A stretch of 64,000 bases of DNA, from NCBI RefSeq assembly GCF_001904655.1, contig NZ_MRCC01000001.1, positions 62,001-126,000 of the forward strand, given 5' to 3'. The notes beneath the pieces were generated by a model, which was not told the DNA's origin, did no database searches, and saw only the letters and a list, made by a program, of their open reading frames with translations. Both the position numbers and the translations under genes were made by a program. This document shows positions 9,804 to 19,164 of this stretch, piece after piece. Origin of the DNA: Chroogloeocystis siderophila 5.2 s.c.1. Lineage in GTDB: Bacteria > Cyanobacteriota > Cyanobacteriia > Cyanobacteriales > Chroococcidiopsidaceae. Numbering within the stretch: position 1 is the first letter of the stretch; the number at the start of each line of letters is the position of its first letter.

Positions 9804-11132
9804 ATGTCATCTACAAATCTATTCATCCGCCATGCCCAAATTCTTTTACCAAATGGTGACTTTTTAATTGGAGATGTGCTGGTTCGCGATCGCCAAATTG
9901 CGCAAGTCGCGCCTGAAATTGCGCCACCAGCAAATAGCGCAGACTATCTAGAAATAGACGCATCCGGTTTAACTTTGTTGCCTGGTGTTATCGATCCTCA
10001 AGTTCATTTTCGCGAACCAGGCTTAGAACACAAAGAAGATTTGTTTACTGCTAGCTGTGCGTGTGCTAGAGGTGGTGTCACGTCTTTTTTAGAAATGCCG
10101 AATACTCGCCCGCTAACGACAAATCAGCAAGCTTTGGACGATAAACTCGAACGTGCCAGGCAAAAGTGTTTAGTTAACTACGGTTTTTTCATCGGAGCTA
10201 CCGGAGATAATACCCCTGATTTACTCGCCGTCAATCCTACCCCAGGAATTAAAATTTTCATGGGTTCAATGCACGGTCAATTACTCGTTGATAAAGAAGC
10301 TGCCTTAGAGCAAATTTTTTCGCAAGGTGATCGCTTAATTGCTGTTCATGCGGAAGATCAAGCCCGCATCACTCAAAGAAGACAAGAGTTTGCGGGCATT
10401 AAAGATCCGGCGATTCACTCGCAAATTCAGGATGTAGCAGCAGCATTAAATGCAACAAAACTCGCGTTAAAACTTTCTAAGAAATATCAGCGACGCTTAC
10501 ATATTCTGCATATGTCAACCGGAGACGAAGCCGAATTGTTGCGTCACGATAAACCAAGCTGGGTTACGGCGGAAGTGACACCACAGCATTTACTATTGAA
10601 TACTGATGCTTATGCCAAGATTGGCACTTTAGCACAGATGAATCCACCATTGCGATCGCCGCAGGATAATGAAGTGTTATGGCAAGCTTTACTTGATGGT
10701 GTTATTGACTTTATCGCCACCGATCACGCACCGCATACTTTAGAAGAAAAAGCGCAAGAGTATCCGAATACACCTTCAGGAATGCCAGGGGTAGAAACAT
10801 CATTAGCATTGATGCTGACACAAGCGATGCAGGGGCGCTGTACTGTAGCGCAAGTCGCGCACTGGATGTCTACCGCCGTTGCTAAAGCATATCGGATTCC
10901 GAATAAAGGCGCGATCGCGGTTGGTTATGACGCAGATCTTGTCTTAGTCGATCTCAACACGTACCGCCCTGTTTTGCGTGAGGAGTTACAAACTAAGTGC
11001 GGTTGGAGTCCTTTTGAAGGTTGGCAACTTACTGGATGGCCTGTAACGACAATTGTCGGCGGTCAGATTGTCTACAACAAGGGTAAATTAGATACAAATG
11101 TTAGAGGTGAAGCGCTACAGTTTGATGGATAG
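9804..11132 (+). CDS. pyrC: Dihydroorotase
   Basis: Interconverts carbamoyl-aspartate and dihydroorotate in de novo pyrimidine synthesis. The 442-residue protein keeps the class I motifs: DPQVHFREPG near residues 73-82, GSMHG, HAED, HILHMST, AEVTPQHLLL and TDHAPH. The first His of the usual HxH is Gln (QVH). That variant also occurs in the Bacteroidetes-type dihydroorotases (DDQVHFREPG), so it need not mean loss of activity. Compared with the paralogue upstream, every other metal ligand is present, so this is the likely functional enzyme. About 290 bases separate it from divergent lepB. Confidence 0.93.
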   Translation: MSSTNLFIRHAQILLPNGDFLIGDVLVRDRQIAQVAPEIAPPANSADYLEIDASGLTLLPGVIDPQVHFREPGLEHKEDLFTASCACARGGVTSFLEMPNTRPLTTNQQALDDKLERARQKCLVNYGFFIGATGDNTPDLLAVNPTPGIKIFMGSMHGQLLVDKEAALEQIFSQGDRLIAVHAEDQARITQRRQEFAGIKDPAIHSQIQDVAAALNATKLALKLSKKYQRRLHILHMSTGDEAELLRHDKPSWVTAEVTPQHLLLNTDAYAKIGTLAQMNPPLRSPQDNEVLWQALLDGVIDFIATDHAPHTLEEKAQEYPNTPSGMPGVETSLALMLTQAMQGRCTVAQVAHWMSTAVAKAYRIPNKGAIAVGYDADLVLVDLNTYRPVLREELQTKCGWSPFEGWQLTGWPVTTIVGGQIVYNKGKLDTNVRGEALQFDG

Positions 11133-11151
11133 AAGCGGGTTAGCCTAGAGT

Positions 11152-11625
11152 TTAGTTAGTTTGAAATCTTGCTAAAAAATCAAGCGAAATATCAACCGCA
11201 GACAACTCTACTTGGCGACCATTTGAAGTGTGGTTTAGGCAAATACTAAGATAAGTTGGTGGTAAGTAGGGCAATCGTTCTGCCCATTCGATTGCCATTA
11301 TCCCCAAATCTGCGTCGATACCTTCCCAGTAAGTTTCTAGGTGCAATGCAGCAACGTCTTTTGGTTCTAGACGATATAAATCTAGATGATAAAGCGGCAA
11401 ACGTCCTTCCGTATACTCGTTAATTAAAGTAAAAGTAGGGCTAACAATTGGTTCAGTGATTCCTAATCCTTTACCAATTCCTTGAACTAAAGTTGTTTTG
11501 CCAGTGCCTAGATCGCCGTGTAACAAAATAACACTTCCAGCACTTAAAAATCGTCCTAATAATACACCTAAATACATCGTAGCATTTGTATCTATAAGTA
11601 TGCAATTAAAAGTATTAATAGTCAT
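11152..11625 (-). CDS. tsaE: tRNA threonylcarbamoyladenosine biosynthesis ATPase
   Basis: TsaE (YjeE) is the ATPase that works with TsaB and TsaD to make the t6A base at position 37 of ANN-decoding tRNAs. The 157-residue product has the Walker A motif GDLGTGKTT at residues 37-45, FTLINEY, and the LYHLDLYRL strand typical of the family, with IEWAERL near the end. The length is normal. It converges on pyrC, with 19 bases between the stops. Confidence 0.94.
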   Translation of the reverse strand: MTINTFNCILIDTNATMYLGVLLGRFLSAGSVILLHGDLGTGKTTLVQGIGKGLGITEPIVSPTFTLINEYTEGRLPLYHLDLYRLEPKDVAALHLETYWEGIDADLGIMAIEWAERLPYLPPTYLSICLNHTSNGRQVELSAVDISLDFLARFQTN

Positions 11626-11875
11626 AATTTAATGTGTACTTTGTTAGACATTACAAACTTCGATTATTTATGTTTAATTGTTGCTTAGAATATGCAAGTT
11701 AAAGATTTAAGTTATTTTATTATTTAAACAACCGAATAATTACTCACTGGTAAATATTAGTAAAAATAATACATTCCGTAAATTTGACGAGGCTGACTCA
11801 ACAAGCTTTATGTAGAAATGGTGTAACCAATTTAGCATAAGGACTTGTGGGGGTATGCCAAACCAAGATTGATTA

Positions 11876-12505
11876 ATGGTAGGTTCACTTGCTGTTGGCT
11901 TAGGTGTAGCAGCTTCAGTAGGAGGAACGAGTGGTGCATTATTGGGAAGTACCACAGGGGCTGTTGGCGCTACTATTTCTAGTAAGAAACTACTCAGCAG
12001 TAACCAATAATATAAAGCAGAGTTAGAAAGATGAAAAGCCGAACTACAAGTTCTTATAGTAAGAGTTAATGAACTACGAAAAGCGCAATCAGAATTAGCT
12101 AAAGTTGAAGGACAATTTGTTCAAAGACGAGAAGAATTACACCAGGCTGAACAAAAACTTATATCTCTCAAACGAGACAAAAAAGATTTAGAGTGTAGAG
12201 TTGCTGCTATTATGCAACAAAACACTCAACTCATGGAGCAGGAAAAGCTAAAATCTCGAATTGAACAATTTAGATTAGAGAAAAACACTTTAGAAGGTCA
12301 AATTAGCGCTTTAACATCTCAACTAGAAAGATTAGAAATAGAAAAGCGATCACCTCATCGTTTACACGTCAAGAAAACAAATACTGCGTCAACATCGCTG
12401 GTTGATTTAGTTCAAGCGGTACAAGTAGTAGCAACGCAAACTTGTAGGCGATCGCTACCACTCATTCATCTATGTTTGTGGTATGGCCATAGTCAACAGA
12501 GTTAG
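11876..12505 (+). pseudogene. Glycine-rich plus coiled-coil protein gene with in-frame stops
   Basis: A single frame runs from ATG 11876 to TAG/TTAG at 12505 but is broken by TAA and TGA about 45 and 53 codons in. Another in-frame ATG at 11855 is followed by TGA. Before the stops lies a small-residue hydrophobic segment (GLGVAASVGGTSGALLG) like a glycine-zipper membrane segment. After them a heptad-rich coiled coil continues for about 100 residues (AEQKLISLKRDKKDLE, LEGQISALTSQLERLE). An ATG at 12212 could still direct the last 97 residues. The shared frame on both sides of the stops supports one ancestral gene. Function is not recognised. Confidence 0.6.
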
Positions 12506-12607
12506 GATATTATAGAAGCTCATATTGACTTCCCTAGGGAAGTTTAACTCTGACCTCTGACTCCTACTATATTACAAGTTTGATGCTTCAGTGCATACCT
12601 TAGATTA

Positions 12608-12693
12608 TATAGCAGTCTCGTTGGGGTAGCTAGGACATCGAAGGTATGAATAACCATTACCCTAACTCATTTTCAACCGTGACCTCTGCTATA
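12608..12693. repeat. Small element bounded by TATAGCAG inverted repeats
   Basis: An 86-base segment begins TATAGCAG and ends CTGCTATA, a perfect 8-base inverted repeat. The same terminus begins the larger element at 36314. It has no coding capacity and may be a MITE-like remnant. Confidence 0.4.
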
Positions 12694-12771
12694 AAATACA
12701 TTTTATTAGTAAACTATTAGACTACCTGTTAAGTAGACCATTTAATAATTTTAAATCAGAATACAAGCGAA

Positions 12772-12933
12772 ATGCTTTATCTTCTCACATTTCGGCCTAC
12801 AGAACATTTTCAAAGTGATAGAATTATGTCTCAGTTTGTGAGTCGAGAAAAATCACTTAATCAGTTTTTCCAAGAAATGCTTGAAGGGAATTCTACAGAA
12901 GATGGTATAGAAAAACTTGTGCGAGCTAGTTAA
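12772..12933 (+). CDS. Possible small protein or gene remnant
   Basis: An ATG-started frame of 53 codons (MLYLLTFRPTEHFQSDRIMS at the start, ending IEKLVRAS). The composition is protein-like with an amphipathic C-terminal half, but I do not recognise it and see no strong ribosome site. The rest of 12506-12936 holds no other gene. It ends 4 bases before the stop codon of the convergent yvcK-like gene. It may be the tail of a decayed gene belonging with the broken coiled-coil frame upstream. Confidence 0.25.
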   Translation: MLYLLTFRPTEHFQSDRIMSQFVSREKSLNQFFQEMLEGNSTEDGIEKLVRAS

Positions 12934-12936
12934 ACT

Positions 12937-14325
12937 TTACACATGAGCGCGACCATACCAGCGTAATAATACCTGAGCTAATGCTTGAGGGTTATGCCGC
13001 ACTAGTCCTGTTTCTTCGTCTTCATCCATCACGTTGGCTAAAACGATCCGCCGTCCTAAGCGGGCGACAACATCACGATCTAGAAATACAGGATGAGAAT
13101 TTTCTTGTGCATAGCGCCTCAGGCTTTTTTCTGAGGGAGTGCGTCGATGAACAAGGACAGCACTAAATAATTTTTGTCCGCACGCAGCATCGATCGCGCG
13201 AATATGATCCGAGACAGTGTAACCTTGTGTTTCGCCTGGTTGCGTCATGACATTACAAACGTAGATACAAGGAATCGGCGGTGTTTTGCCTCCTTTACAG
13301 CGGGCAGCGATCGCCGCCGCAATTTCTGGGACTAATAAATTAGGAATGACGCTTGTATAAAGACTTCCAGGACCGATGATAATGTAGTCAGCTTCGTTAA
13401 TCGCTTGCAGTGCTTTGGGTAAGGCTGGGGGTTCGGCGGGAGTACAGCCGATTTTAAGGATACAGCCGCCTGCTTTAGTAATATTAGATTCACCTTCAAT
13501 GCGACGACCATCGGCTAATTCTGCCCATAAACGGACATCACTCAGCGTTGCGGGAAAAACTTGTCCGCGAATTGCAAGAACTTGGGAACTTGCGGCGATC
13601 GCTCGTTCTAAATCACCAGTAATTTCACTCATCGCGGTGAGGAATAAATTGCCAAAACTATGACCAACTAAACCATCACCAGCTTGAAATCGATATTGAA
13701 AGAGTTCGGTTAACAGTTTTTCCTCAGAAGCGAGGGCGGCTAAACAGTTACGAATATCGCCTGGGGGGAGAACACCAATTTCACGCCGCAGCCGTCCTGA
13801 AGACCCGCCATCATCCGCTACAGTGACGATTGCAGTAATATTTGCGCTATACGCCTTGAGTCCGCGCAGTAAGGTTGATAAACCTGTCCCGCCACCAATT
13901 GCGACAATTTTAGGTCCGCGATGCAAGCGACGATGTGTTAATAGTACGTCGATGAGTTCTTCCTCACCGCCTTCTGGTCGTAACACCTCGGTAATCGAAC
14001 CTACTGTGCGAGTTTGTCCCCAGAAGATTAATAATGCGCCAAGTAGCAGTACCAAAGGACCGCTAACATAATTAGGAACAACGTTTGCGATCGTACCGAC
14101 AATGTCCTGTATTAATTGCAATGCATAAAAAATAGGCGTCAGTTTAACCCAAATTGCTAAACCTAAGCCAACTAACACTACTCCACCAGCACTTAACAGT
14201 AACCAGCGTTTGACAAATAACCCAGGCGCTAACCACTTGAACCACTGACCAACTCGATGGGGGGCGCGATGGAGCGATTCCTGCTTGATGTTTCGTAAAG
14301 ATTTTTTAAAACGAACAAATGGCAT
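12937..14325 (-). CDS. YvcK/CofD-like gluconeogenesis factor with membrane anchor
   Basis: A 462-residue protein. Two membrane segments (about residues 41-60 and 89-103) precede the cytoplasmic YvcK domain, which has GGGTGLS at 144-150 and [10 protein letters not shown] at 171-180, the nucleotide-sugar binding loops of the YvcK/CofD fold. In Bacillus and Mycobacterium, YvcK binds UDP-sugars and links central metabolism to cell-wall synthesis. The two-anchor form is the usual cyanobacterial architecture. ATG 14325 is chosen because the sequence from there fits the family; an ATG 165 bases upstream adds a low-complexity leader. It is divergent from ruvC. Confidence 0.88.
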   Translation of the reverse strand: MPFVRFKKSLRNIKQESLHRAPHRVGQWFKWLAPGLFVKRWLLLSAGGVVLVGLGLAIWVKLTPIFYALQLIQDIVGTIANVVPNYVSGPLVLLLGALLIFWGQTRTVGSITEVLRPEGGEEELIDVLLTHRRLHRGPKIVAIGGGTGLSTLLRGLKAYSANITAIVTVADDGGSSGRLRREIGVLPPGDIRNCLAALASEEKLLTELFQYRFQAGDGLVGHSFGNLFLTAMSEITGDLERAIAASSQVLAIRGQVFPATLSDVRLWAELADGRRIEGESNITKAGGCILKIGCTPAEPPALPKALQAINEADYIIIGPGSLYTSVIPNLLVPEIAAAIAARCKGGKTPPIPCIYVCNVMTQPGETQGYTVSDHIRAIDAACGQKLFSAVLVHRRTPSEKSLRRYAQENSHPVFLDRDVVARLGRRIVLANVMDEDEETGLVRHNPQALAQVLLRWYGRAHV

Positions 14326-14654
14326 ATGCAACTCTTCAGCAGGGAGATACCAAGATGTATACCAAACCCTTGTGAATTTAGTAGGTGAGCTAACTTTGTC
14401 AAGTAGCTTGACTAAGTGAGGATACTCCCATGTGGGGGTGGCGCGATCGCCGACTTCGCCGCCCCCCATTGAGAGAAGTCTCCGATGCATTTATAGCTTT
14501 AATGGCGATGGGAGAACGCATAATTTTATGTATTTTCATGTAATATCGATGGAATTCACCGTATTTGACTAGGACTTTGTGATTAAAGTTGCATCTACTT
14601 TTACACAAGTTGGGTACTAGGTGTTAGTGACAACCTGGCGATCAGGAAAATGAT

Positions 14655-15203
14655 ATGGAAAAGCGAATTTTGGGAATAGATCCTGGTCTAGCTATTTTGG
14701 GATTCGGTACAATTAGTGCAACACAGCGAGATAGAAGTTCTTCTGGGGCGCTTTCTTCTCATGCTGCCAATGCAGAAGTCATTACTAAACCAGAATTAAC
14801 GTTACTTGATTTTGGTGTGATTCAAACTTCAGCCGGCGTCGAGATGGGAAAGCGGCTGTGTACGATTTACGAAGACTTAAATATCTTGCTCGAACAGTCG
14901 CAACCTGATTTAGTTGCGATTGAAAAGCTCTTTTTCTACAAGATGGGAAATACAATTACTGTAGCTCAGGCGCGTGGTGTGATTATGCTAGTGTTGGCAC
15001 AGCACGATATCCCGTTTGTCGAGTTTACACCAGCCCAAATTAAACAAGCACTCACCGGTTGGGGTAATGCCAAGAAGTATGAAGTCCAACAAGCTGTCGC
15101 GCAAGAATTAGATTTAGATTATATTCCGCGCCCTGATGACGCCGCAGATGCGCTTGCTGTCGCGTTAACGGCGTGGTATAATGAGCAAGGATCAGAGGTC
15201 TAG
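14655..15203 (+). CDS. ruvC: Holliday junction resolvase RuvC
   Basis: Cuts four-way DNA junctions brought by RuvAB at the end of recombination. The 182-residue product has the catalytic acids Asp9 (GIDPGLA), Glu90 (AIEKLFF) and the Asp pair of PDDAADALA (about 161-165). Residues 22-46 form a polar insertion between the first two beta strands that E. coli RuvC lacks. The length is otherwise normal. The spacer to yvcK on the opposite strand serves as a divergent promoter region. Confidence 0.95.
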   Translation: MEKRILGIDPGLAILGFGTISATQRDRSSSGALSSHAANAEVITKPELTLLDFGVIQTSAGVEMGKRLCTIYEDLNILLEQSQPDLVAIEKLFFYKMGNTITVAQARGVIMLVLAQHDIPFVEFTPAQIKQALTGWGNAKKYEVQQAVAQELDLDYIPRPDDAADALAVALTAWYNEQGSEV

Positions 15204-15320
15204 GCTCAGGGTTAAAACAGAGTATTCCATCCCAGGGTTCATACTATGTTGGCTTTACAGTTGTCAAATATCGGTGAGCAGAGTGAGTAGGTATTTTTAT
15301 TGATTACTTATTACCTATTA

Positions 15321-15360
15321 ACGCCAGTTGTCTCAACGGAGGACACCTCCGCACGGCACT
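15321..15360 (+). repeat. Dispersed short repeat, copy 1
   Basis: The block ACGCCAGTTGTCTCAACGGA followed by GGACACCTCCGCACGGCAC recurs near 63212-63250 with a few changes and two small gaps. It overlaps the end of the MFS remnant on the other strand. Unrelated flanks on both sides of each copy indicate a dispersed element. Confidence 0.55.
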
Positions 15361-15695
15361 TTCGCGCAGAATTGGTACAGCATAACCAACACAACCGACC
15401 AAGAACATACATCCCATACCGCACACAGTACATATAGAAACGCTATTCCAGAACCTGCACTTGTACTGAAGATTGTTCCTAAGTAACGTGCGACCAAGTG
15501 TGGCGATTGCATCGTTGGTTCAAATATTTTATCTGCCAAGGAAGCTGCACAGCGTTAATGTTGTTGCTTGTTGTGTTTGCTGCCACACCCAAATTTCAAT
15601 CGCAAAGCCCTTCATACTGCTGCCAATCGTTGAGACAAGTTGACCTAGCCAAATGATGATAAAAATACGTACGTTATACTCAAGTAGTAAGTAGC
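15333..15695 (-). pseudogene. MFS transporter remnant (siderophore-exporter type)
   Basis: On the minus strand the frame from about 15693 reads as the first membrane span of an MFS permease (IIIWLGQLVSTIGSSMKGFA), meets stop codons near 15545, and passes directly to C-terminal MFS sequence (GTIFSTSAGSGIAFLYVLCA, then in a second frame MFLVGCVGYAVPILRE). The central ten or so spans are missing. The combination matches cyanobacterial MFS proteins that often sit in siderophore gene clusters. This is an internal deletion plus frameshift, so the gene is dead. Confidence 0.6.
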
Positions 15696-15814
15696 AAGGG
15701 GTGAGTGATTAATGACTAGTGACTAGAGAACATTATGTATTATTTCTCATCTACTCTCTCTGCCCTTCTGCTTCCTTTTTGGTAAGATAGAACCGTGTTT
15801 TGAGGGTTGCATTT

Positions 15815-16167
15815 ATGTCTCAATCTGCTACCCCAGAGTCTTTGTTGGCAGATGATGATATCGCAGATATTAAATTTCCTCCTAGTGATTTGTTAAGTGA
15901 TGAACCGCCTTTGGAAACTGCCTTTCATCGCGATCAAATTGACTTATTAATCCGTTTATTGAAATGGTGGTGGCGCGAGCGGGAAGACTTTTATGTTTCT
16001 GGCAACCTGACGATTTACTATAACGAACGGCAACTCAAATCGCGTGACTTCCGAGGACTTGACTTTTTTGTCGTGCTAGGTACGCAAAAGAAAGATCGTA
16101 AAAGTTGGGTAGTATGGCATGAAGAGGGTAAATATCCTAATGTCATTGCCGAAATTTTGTCGGATGC
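15815..16167 (+). pseudogene. Uma2 family (DUF820) protein, 3' truncated
   Basis: ATG 15815 opens a Uma2-type sequence: an acidic leader (LLADDDIADIKFPPSDLLSD), then LLIRLLKWWWREREDFYVSG, LTIYYNE, GLDFFVVLG and VWHEEGKYPNVIAEILSD. That is about 118 residues with the PD-(D/E)XK-like nuclease start, but the usual C-terminal half is absent. After about 16167 the reading frame runs into sequence that codes on the other strand for a siderophore-binding protein, so it continues nonsensically to 16315. The junction marks a deletion or recombination breakpoint. Confidence 0.7.
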
Positions 16168-16789
16168 TAGCTGTTGCGGAAATGCTTCTATTAATATTTT
16201 GTGCAGCATCTTCACGACCGAGCACTTGGGCAATTCCTGTGATATCGTTTGTCCAGTGTTGTTTTTCACCTTTGGTATCGTCAAAAAGAAGCGTTGGAGC
16301 AATTTTTGTAAGTAAATGGTATTCGTCTTGATGCAACCAACGTTCTCCGATAATGACATCAGGTTTGAGTTGCACCAAAGCTTCTAAAGATGGGTTTTGG
16401 CGATCGCCTAAATTTACTGGTTGTGTTGTAATACGATTTCCTAAATGAGGAATTTGTGTTGCTGGGTTGTCAAAACGCGGTAAATTCAATCGCACTGTCT
16501 CAGCATACGCCGCAGGTTGCACGCCTAAAGCCAAAATACTATCTAAAATATGCGGAATCAGCGCCGCAACTTTTGCTACTGTGTCACTGCTAGGAGTAAC
16601 ACTAAGAACAAACTGTGGTGAAATGCTAACCTCGACTCCTGGCGGTGCATCTAAACCGGTGATCGCTACTCGTACCAAATTCCCGACACGAGTTACACTC
16701 ACAAACACAATTTCTTCTGTTGGGTTAGCTTGCTGAAACTCACCGCCATCAGGTAACGCTAAACTTGCATTAAATAAATCTATGCGCAT
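16168..16789 (-). pseudogene. Chimeric AMIN / FecB-type siderophore-binding remnant
   Basis: From ATG 16789 (minus strand) the first 70 residues look like the AMIN-type beta domain found in cyanobacterial TonB-dependent receptors (EIVFVSVTRVGNLVRVAITG, VEVSISPQFVLSVTPS). The next 130 residues are a FecB-type iron-siderophore ABC binding protein (ALGVQPAAYAETVRLNLPRF, PSLEALVQLKPDVIIGERW). No signal peptide precedes it, and the C-terminal lobe is cut at the junction with the Uma2 remnant near 16168. I read this as two siderophore-uptake genes fused by deletion and then truncated. Confidence 0.6.
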
Positions 16790-16800
16790 AAATCGTAGAT

Positions 16801-16852
16801 GCCCTCCGACTGAAGTTGGGGCTACTTAAACTGAGTGTGCCTTCGGACACTA
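16801..16852 (-). repeat. Two-hairpin dispersed repeat, copy A
   Basis: Read on the minus strand: a hairpin AGTGTCC-GAAG-GCACACT, then CAGTTTAAGTAGCCCC, then the ACTTCAGT palindrome and GGAGGGC. The same order of elements is found at 22594, 28869, 37149, 57815 and 63378. It sits between the siderophore-protein remnant and the AraC remnant. Confidence 0.6.
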
Positions 16853-16881
16853 AGGCAAAAATTTTATTAGTTATACCAAGA

Positions 16882-17801
16882 TCAGCTAAGTATTCCGGTG
16901 CGGTATACTTGCGGACTAATGCCAAATCGTTGCTTGAAGGTGATCGCAAAGCGTCTAGAGTTGGTGTAACCTACTTTTTGTCCTATTCTTTAACACTAAG
17001 TTAAATTGTATTCAAGAAGCGATCGCGCTTGTTCCATACGGTAACTATGCAAATATCCAAACGCAGTGGTGCCAAAACAGTAGCGAAAACTAAGTTGAAG
17101 TTTGTAGTCATTCAAACCAACTTTTCGTGCTAAATCAATGAGTGAAGGTGGATTGTCTGCATTGCATAGGAGAATATCTTCTTGTTTTAAGCACTTGGAA
17201 TCAGATTTAGAATTATCTGCAATCGCTTGCTTTAGTTTTAAGGCAACAAGTTCTAAAACTTTGCTTTCGAGATATATTGCCCTTGTTAATCCTTGATAAG
17301 GAAAATTAAAAATTTGATGCAATAGCAACTTGCATTGTGGGTGTGGTTGTATGAATTTAAAAGTAATTTTGTTGCTGGGCGATCGCCCGACTCATTGTAG
17401 CCGAATGTTCAGCTAAATCGGCAATAATTGATTTATAAAGAGGTTGCTCAATGTGAATATCAAGCTTCAACATATGCTGTTCTGCTTGCCATTTTACAAA
17501 GCCGCCGCTACTCCAGCCCACCTACAAAAAGTTTTGTCCGCTATCAACTTGCTCATTTGTATTGTTACCGCAAATCATGAAACTAAACTCTGAGGTGTAG
17601 GACTCGTCTGCATGAGGTATTCGCGTATCTACAACAAGCTCGTCTTGTAGCGTATAGTTATCAATTAAAAGATTCAATCCAGGACGCAAGTTGATACCCT
17701 TGGCTTTGTCCTGACGGGTTGTACAGCGGAATGTCATAAGTTTGTGCTGATCTATCCTGCTGCTGGCTGAGGAATTTTGGAACGGAAAGGATCAATGTCA
17801 T
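16882..17801 (-). pseudogene. AraC-family (PchR-like) regulator, multiply disrupted
   Basis: Minus-strand ATG at 17801 opens MTLILSVPKFLSQQQ. The protein then continues in a second frame (LRPGLNLLIDNYTLQDELVV), passes a TAG at 17522-17524 (GQNFL-stop-VGWSSGGFVKWQ), shifts frame near 17375, and resumes as HQIFNFPYQGLTRAIYLESK and NPPSLIDLARKVGLNDYKLQ. Two more stops near 16990-17000 interrupt the second helix-turn-helix (KVGYTNSRRFAITFKQRFG) before the terminal stop at 16882. The total span equals about 306 codons, normal for PchR-type regulators of siderophore genes. Two frameshifts and at least three stops make it a clear pseudogene. Confidence 0.75.
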
Positions 17802-17886
17802 AGCTGTTTTTAATGATAAATCATATCATTAAACTTAAGCAAATAATGGGTAATCAGTTGCCCAATTACCCAGTACCCATTACTTG

Positions 17887-19164
17887 TTACCAACTACCCA
17901 TCACTTTTTCCAAAACTTGCAACGCTGTATCGATCTCTTGTACTGAGACAATTAATGGTGGCACAAAGCGGATAACTTTTGGTCCTGCGGGGACGAGTAG
18001 CAACCCTTCGGCGATCGCTGCTTTGACAACATCAGCAGCAGTCAATGGACTATCAGCTTTTAATTCCATACCATTAATCAAACCCCAGCCGCGTACCTCG
18101 GTGATCTGTTTGGGATATTTAGCAGCGATCGCGTGTAAACCTTCGCGGAGTTGTTCGCCGCGTTGCTGAACGTTTTCTAAGATATTTTCGCGTTCTAGCG
18201 TTTCGCAGACACTAAGCGCGGTAGCACACGCAAACGGATTGCCACCAAACGTACTCGCATGATCTCCAGGTTGGAATACGTTGCAGAATGCTTTACACAT
18301 CACTGCACCGATTGGGATACCACCACCCAAACCTTTTGCCGAAGTGAAAATATCGGGTTCAATTCCTAAGTGTTCATATCCCCAGTATTTACCGCTGCGT
18401 CCCATCCCGACTTGGACTTCATCAAGGATTAATAATATCCCAGTTTCATCGCACATCCGCCGAATTTCTTGAAAATAAGCTTTGTCGCCAGGACGCACGC
18501 CACCTTCACCTTGCAACGGTTCCAAGAGAATTGCGGTTACTGCGCGATCTCCTTCATCAAGTTCAGAAATTGCGGCGGCGATCGCCTTGATATCGTTATA
18601 TGGTACGTAATGAAAACCAGGGACAAGCGGGCTAAAGTCTTTTTGATACTTTGGTTGTCCTGTCGCGGTAATCGTTGCGAGTGTGCGCCCGTGAAAACTC
18701 GCGTGTGCAGTTAAAACAATCGGCTGATCGATTTTTAATACTTGATGTGCGTATTTCCGTGCTAATTTAATTGCACCCTCATTGGCTTCAGCGCCCGAAT
18801 TGCAGAAAAAGACGCGATCAGCACACGAATGCTCAATCAGCCACTTGGCAAGTTTTGCTTGTTCGGGAATGTAGTACAAGTTAGAAACATGATGCAGCTT
18901 TTGAATTTGCTGTGTCACCGTTTCTACCATTGCAGGGTGTGCGTGTCCTAGAGTACAAGTTGCAATTCCTGCAACAAAATCAAGATACTCTTTACCTTGT
19001 GTATCCCAAACTCGACAGCCCGATCCGCGCTCTAAAGCTAAGGGAAACCGCCCGTAAGTTGTCATCACGCTCTGATCGAAGTCAGTAGGATCGTAAGGGC
19101 TAGCTAAAACGGCTCCTGCTTCGGCTGGTATTGCTGGGTCTTGAATAAGCGTTTCTATACTCAC
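17887..19164 (-). CDS. argD: Acetylornithine aminotransferase
   Basis: PLP enzyme converting N-acetylglutamate semialdehyde to N-acetylornithine in arginine synthesis. The 425-residue class III aminotransferase has NSGAEANE at 122-129, SFHGRTLAT at 156-164, LDEVQ at 247-251 and the PLP lysine in SAKGLGG (Lys277). It starts at GTG 19164. The first 30 residues are variable. It lies next to an antiporter gene on the opposite strand. The 3' flank holds degenerate TTACCCA repeats that can fold (GGGTAAT...ATTACCC, 17838-17861) and may help end transcription. Confidence 0.94.
   Translation of the reverse strand: MSIETLIQDPAIPAEAGAVLASPYDPTDFDQSVMTTYGRFPLALERGSGCRVWDTQGKEYLDFVAGIATCTLGHAHPAMVETVTQQIQKLHHVSNLYYIPEQAKLAKWLIEHSCADRVFFCNSGAEANEGAIKLARKYAHQVLKIDQPIVLTAHASFHGRTLATITATGQPKYQKDFSPLVPGFHYVPYNDIKAIAAAISELDEGDRAVTAILLEPLQGEGGVRPGDKAYFQEIRRMCDETGILLILDEVQVGMGRSGKYWGYEHLGIEPDIFTSAKGLGGGIPIGAVMCKAFCNVFQPGDHASTFGGNPFACATALSVCETLERENILENVQQRGEQLREGLHAIAAKYPKQITEVRGWGLINGMELKADSPLTAADVVKAAIAEGLLLVPAGPKVIRFVPPLIVSVQEIDTALQVLEKVMGSW

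Noticed and set aside
15800-16315. A 171-codon ORF as an intact Uma2 protein
   Set aside because: Only the first 118 codons are Uma2-like; the rest is antisense to the siderophore-protein remnant, so it is a truncated gene with a nonsense tail.
17834-17905. Possible CRISPR-like array of TTACCCA/CCCATTAC units
   Set aside because: Units are degenerate heptamers without fixed repeat length or unique spacers; no cas gene is nearby. The same strings appear in many other spacers.
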